Of a stretch of 64,000 nt of DNA, positions 62,200-64,000 are shown in pieces; the first letter of the stretch is position 1; each line of letters starts with the position of its first letter. This stretch comes from Williamsia soli (lineage in GTDB: Bacteria; Actinomycetota; Actinomycetes; Mycobacteriales; Mycobacteriaceae), in contig NZ_JAFRDR010000004.1 in assembly GCF_017377795.1 (NCBI RefSeq), forward strand, positions 62,001 to 126,000, in the 5' to 3' direction. The notes beneath the pieces are model-generated. The model was not told where the DNA came from and did no database searches. It saw nothing but the letters and a program-made list of their open reading frames with translations. Both the position numbers and the translations under genes were made by a program.

Positions 62200-62691
62200 T
62201 CAGGCAGAAACTTCTTCGAGCTTTCCGGTGGCGACATCGAAGATGAAGCCGCGCAAGGATGTGGTCTTGGTGACGAACGGGGAGTTCTCGATGCGGGCCA
62301 GTGACTGTTTCACGTCCTCGTGAAGGTCGGGGAACGCCTCGGCCGACCAGGGCGGCTTGACACCGAGCTCATCCTGGATGCCGCGCTTGAACTCGTCGTC
62401 GGTGAACGTGAGCATTCCGCAGTCGGTGTGGTGGATCAGGATGATCTCGGTGGTGCCGAGCAAACGCTGACTGATGGCGAGCGAGCGGATCTCGTCGTCG
62501 GTGACGACGCCGCCTGCGTTGCGGATGACGTGCGCCTCACCGTCCTTGAGTCCGAGAATGCGGTAGACGTCGAGGCGAGCGTCCATGCACGCGACGACTG
62601 CTACATGGCGACTCGGCGGTAGCGGAAGGGGGCCGGAGAACTCCGCCGCGTAAGCGCGGTTGTTGTCCAGGTATTCGTCGGTGACAGTCAT
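62200..62691 (-). CDS. canA: Beta-carbonic anhydrase CanA (Rv1284-like)
   Basis: The 163-residue protein is nearly collinear with remembered Rv1284: MTVTDEYLDNN, VVACMDARLD, HVIRNAGGVVTDDEIRSL and HHTDCGML carry the zinc ligands Cys, His and Cys and the Asp-Arg pair. It interconverts CO2 and bicarbonate. ATG 62691 is the natural start. It stands alone, with fecB about 100 nt upstream on the same strand, and may have its own promoter. Confidence 0.93.
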   Translation of the reverse strand: MTVTDEYLDNNRAYAAEFSGPLPLPPSRHVAVVACMDARLDVYRILGLKDGEAHVIRNAGGVVTDDEIRSLAISQRLLGTTEIILIHHTDCGMLTFTDDEFKRGIQDELGVKPPWSAEAFPDLHEDVKQSLARIENSPFVTKTTSLRGFIFDVATGKLEEVSA

Positions 62692-62793
62692 GCAGTCATG
62701 CTCATGGGTGCATCAGTTGGGGCACAGGGTTGTCCTCAGGGTGATTCCAATCCCATCCGTTACTCCGACCCTGCCGAATGGTTGACCTGCAGA

Positions 62794-63774
62794 TCAGTTC
62801 AGGGAGTCCCGGACATTCCCCAGCACGACATTTGCAGCCGACAGGCCGCCTGAGCTGTACCAGACGTCATCGGCAACGATCAGCACCCGACGCCAGCTCG
62901 GAGCGCCCATGTCCAGCCAGCGGTCGCTCTCCATGACGGACGTGCCGTACTTCTCGCCGTCCGTGCCCTGGAAACTGACGTAGACGACGTCGCCGTCCGC
63001 GATCTCGAAGTTCTTGTCGTCGATGATCGTGGGCTCGGGTTCCCGTTGTCCCGGCGGCCGTTGCACTCCGATGTCGGTGAGGACCTGCGCCGCAAACGCG
63101 TCGGTGCCTTCCACGATCTCGGAATCCTTGGCGAAGCGCACCAAGGATGCCTGCGAATACCGGGCACCGATACGGTCGCCGACCGCCTTGGAACTGTCGA
63201 GGTACGCCTGGAGCCGTTCTTTGCCGGCGCCCGTCCGGCCCACCGCTGCAGCGACGGCCGAAAAGCGTTTCTCCCACTCCTGTGCAGGGTCGATCGAGAC
63301 GACCTCGACGGATCCCATGGCGCCGTCGAGGGGTGAATCGCCAGAGCTGAGGACCAGGTCCGGGTTCGCCGCTGCCGCCATGGCGACATTCGGCCGGCTC
63401 TTCTCGCCGATGGTCGGGAGGTCGTGCACCGCATCGCCCATGAACGTCGGCAGCGAGCCTCCGATCGTCGTGCTGGCCACTACCCGGTTCTGCAGACCCA
63501 GCGCGCACAGCGCATCCAGCAGATTTGGATCGGCGACCACAATCCGTCGGGGATCGGGAGCACCGGCGTCGGCGGGAGCGGCCGGCTGACACGTCAGGTT
63601 GGTGTCCCGCGTCGGATCGACCAGGTCGACCGATGCGATCCGGGTGGTAGTCGTCGTGATCGTGCCCTCGCCACCGGGAACCTCGGAGTCGATACACCCA
63701 CTCACGGCTACGCTGACCAGCGCGGTAAGGACCACAGCCGCCCAGCCGCGCGGACGGCGGAACACATCGCTCAC
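62794..63774 (-). CDS. fecB: FecB-like iron-siderophore substrate-binding lipoprotein
   Basis: The 326-residue protein has a lipoprotein signal ending AVSGC and the helical-backbone periplasmic binding fold (class III) with the NLLDALCALGLQNRVVAST segment of M. tuberculosis FecB (Rv3044) and the family blocks DLPTIGEKSRPNVAMAAA and YVSFQGTDG. FecB binds iron-siderophore or heme in mycobacteria and also affects the envelope; no transporter genes are adjacent. GTG 63774 is used, since AAAGAG lies about 10 nt upstream on the minus strand; the frame stays open to the window edge. Confidence 0.85.
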   Translation of the reverse strand: MSDVFRRPRGWAAVVLTALVSVAVSGCIDSEVPGGEGTITTTTTRIASVDLVDPTRDTNLTCQPAAPADAGAPDPRRIVVADPNLLDALCALGLQNRVVASTTIGGSLPTFMGDAVHDLPTIGEKSRPNVAMAAAANPDLVLSSGDSPLDGAMGSVEVVSIDPAQEWEKRFSAVAAAVGRTGAGKERLQAYLDSSKAVGDRIGARYSQASLVRFAKDSEIVEGTDAFAAQVLTDIGVQRPPGQREPEPTIIDDKNFEIADGDVVYVSFQGTDGEKYGTSVMESDRWLDMGAPSWRRVLIVADDVWYSSGGLSAANVVLGNVRDSLN

Positions 63775-64000
63775 TGGAGGACTCTTTCGGTTCTGCGGGC
63801 AGCCGGACAAGGGTTGAATTCTCGAACAAACTAGCACTCGCGATCGTGCTGACCGCCCAGGCCACGAGGGGCCCGGGTTGTTGCTCAAAACAAATACGAC
63901 ACTTCGTAGGACCCACTCAAACGGCGCTCCCGCGACGGGATACGATCGTGCACAGCGCACATTCATCGCCGTGCCCTCATGTCGTGGGCGGGAGAACATC
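63775..64000. other. Upstream region of the fecB-like gene, right edge
   Basis: These 226 nt contain no supported gene. I looked for an iron-box palindrome (IdeR/DmdR type, TTAGGTTAGGCTAACCTAA) before the FecB-like gene and found none. Confidence 0.4.

Overview
The window is high-GC actinobacterial DNA from a mycolic-acid bacterium (order Mycobacteriales/Corynebacteriales). My best guess is Gordonia or a close relative; this is inferred from gene content and not proven. Pointers are mycothiol synthesis (mshB), F420 genes (cofG, fbiA, fbiB), whiB2, ESX membrane parts (eccB, eccE), methylglucose-lipopolysaccharide and maltose-1-phosphate genes (gpgS, glgM, glgC), and gene order matching remembered stretches of M. 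tuberculosis: Rv1160-Rv1213, Rv3255c-Rv3262 and the nrd/fecB area. I see no rRNA, tRNA, CRISPR array, insertion sequence or prophage.

Layout. 1-11.4 kb: accessory and metabolic genes: a partial semialdehyde dehydrogenase, a WS/DGAT-fold protein, a protein built of decapeptide repeats, a HhH-GPD protein, a sugar MFS transporter, echA12, and a run of secreted proteins that includes a lipase-fold protein lacking its catalytic Ser and His. 11.4-15.6 kb: a thiamine-type ABC transporter (substrate protein, double permease, ATPase) coupled to mutT2. 15.6-23.4 kb: typA, lpqW, mshB, a membrane protein, and a stand-alone CofG where M. tuberculosis has the CofG-CofH fusion FbiC. 23.4-24.5 kb: a rhodanese/cysteine dioxygenase pair on the minus strand preceded by a 15-residue leader peptide ending Cys-Cys-Cys. 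24.7-26.2 kb: fdxC and dapC.

26.3-28.3 kb holds what I think is the most interesting system: a four-gene operon of a DUF692/MNIO enzyme (multinuclear iron oxidase of the MbnB/TglH/bufferin type), a partner protein, and two small membrane-anchored peptides with Gly/Ser/Cys-rich tails. It is closed by a very strong hairpin and looks like a peptide-modification (RiPP) locus between dapC and dapD.

28.3-42.8 kb: dapD, an AraC regulator, a VOC protein, dapE, two LOG-family genes, fadD6, folP2, gpgS, an SDR/acetoacetate-decarboxylase-like pair under a perfect KstR-type operator, small conserved proteins, an rRNA methyltransferase, glgM and glgC. 43-52.9 kb: a Nudix protein with fbiB-fbiA, whiB2, a zincin-like protein, a DUF3499 protein, a PAP2 membrane protein and the GDP-mannose supply genes manB-tobH-like-manA. 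53-56.1 kb: a divergent eccE/eccB pair without the other ESX genes. 56-64 kb: TetR, an FMN reductase, the class Ib ribonucleotide reductase operon nrdHIEF behind paired NrdR boxes, carbonic anhydrase canA and a FecB-like lipoprotein.

Two general signals recur. Many starts lie 5-8 nt downstream of a TANNNT box, which suggests leaderless transcripts. Many gene ends carry long, nearly perfect hairpins, often shared by convergent genes.
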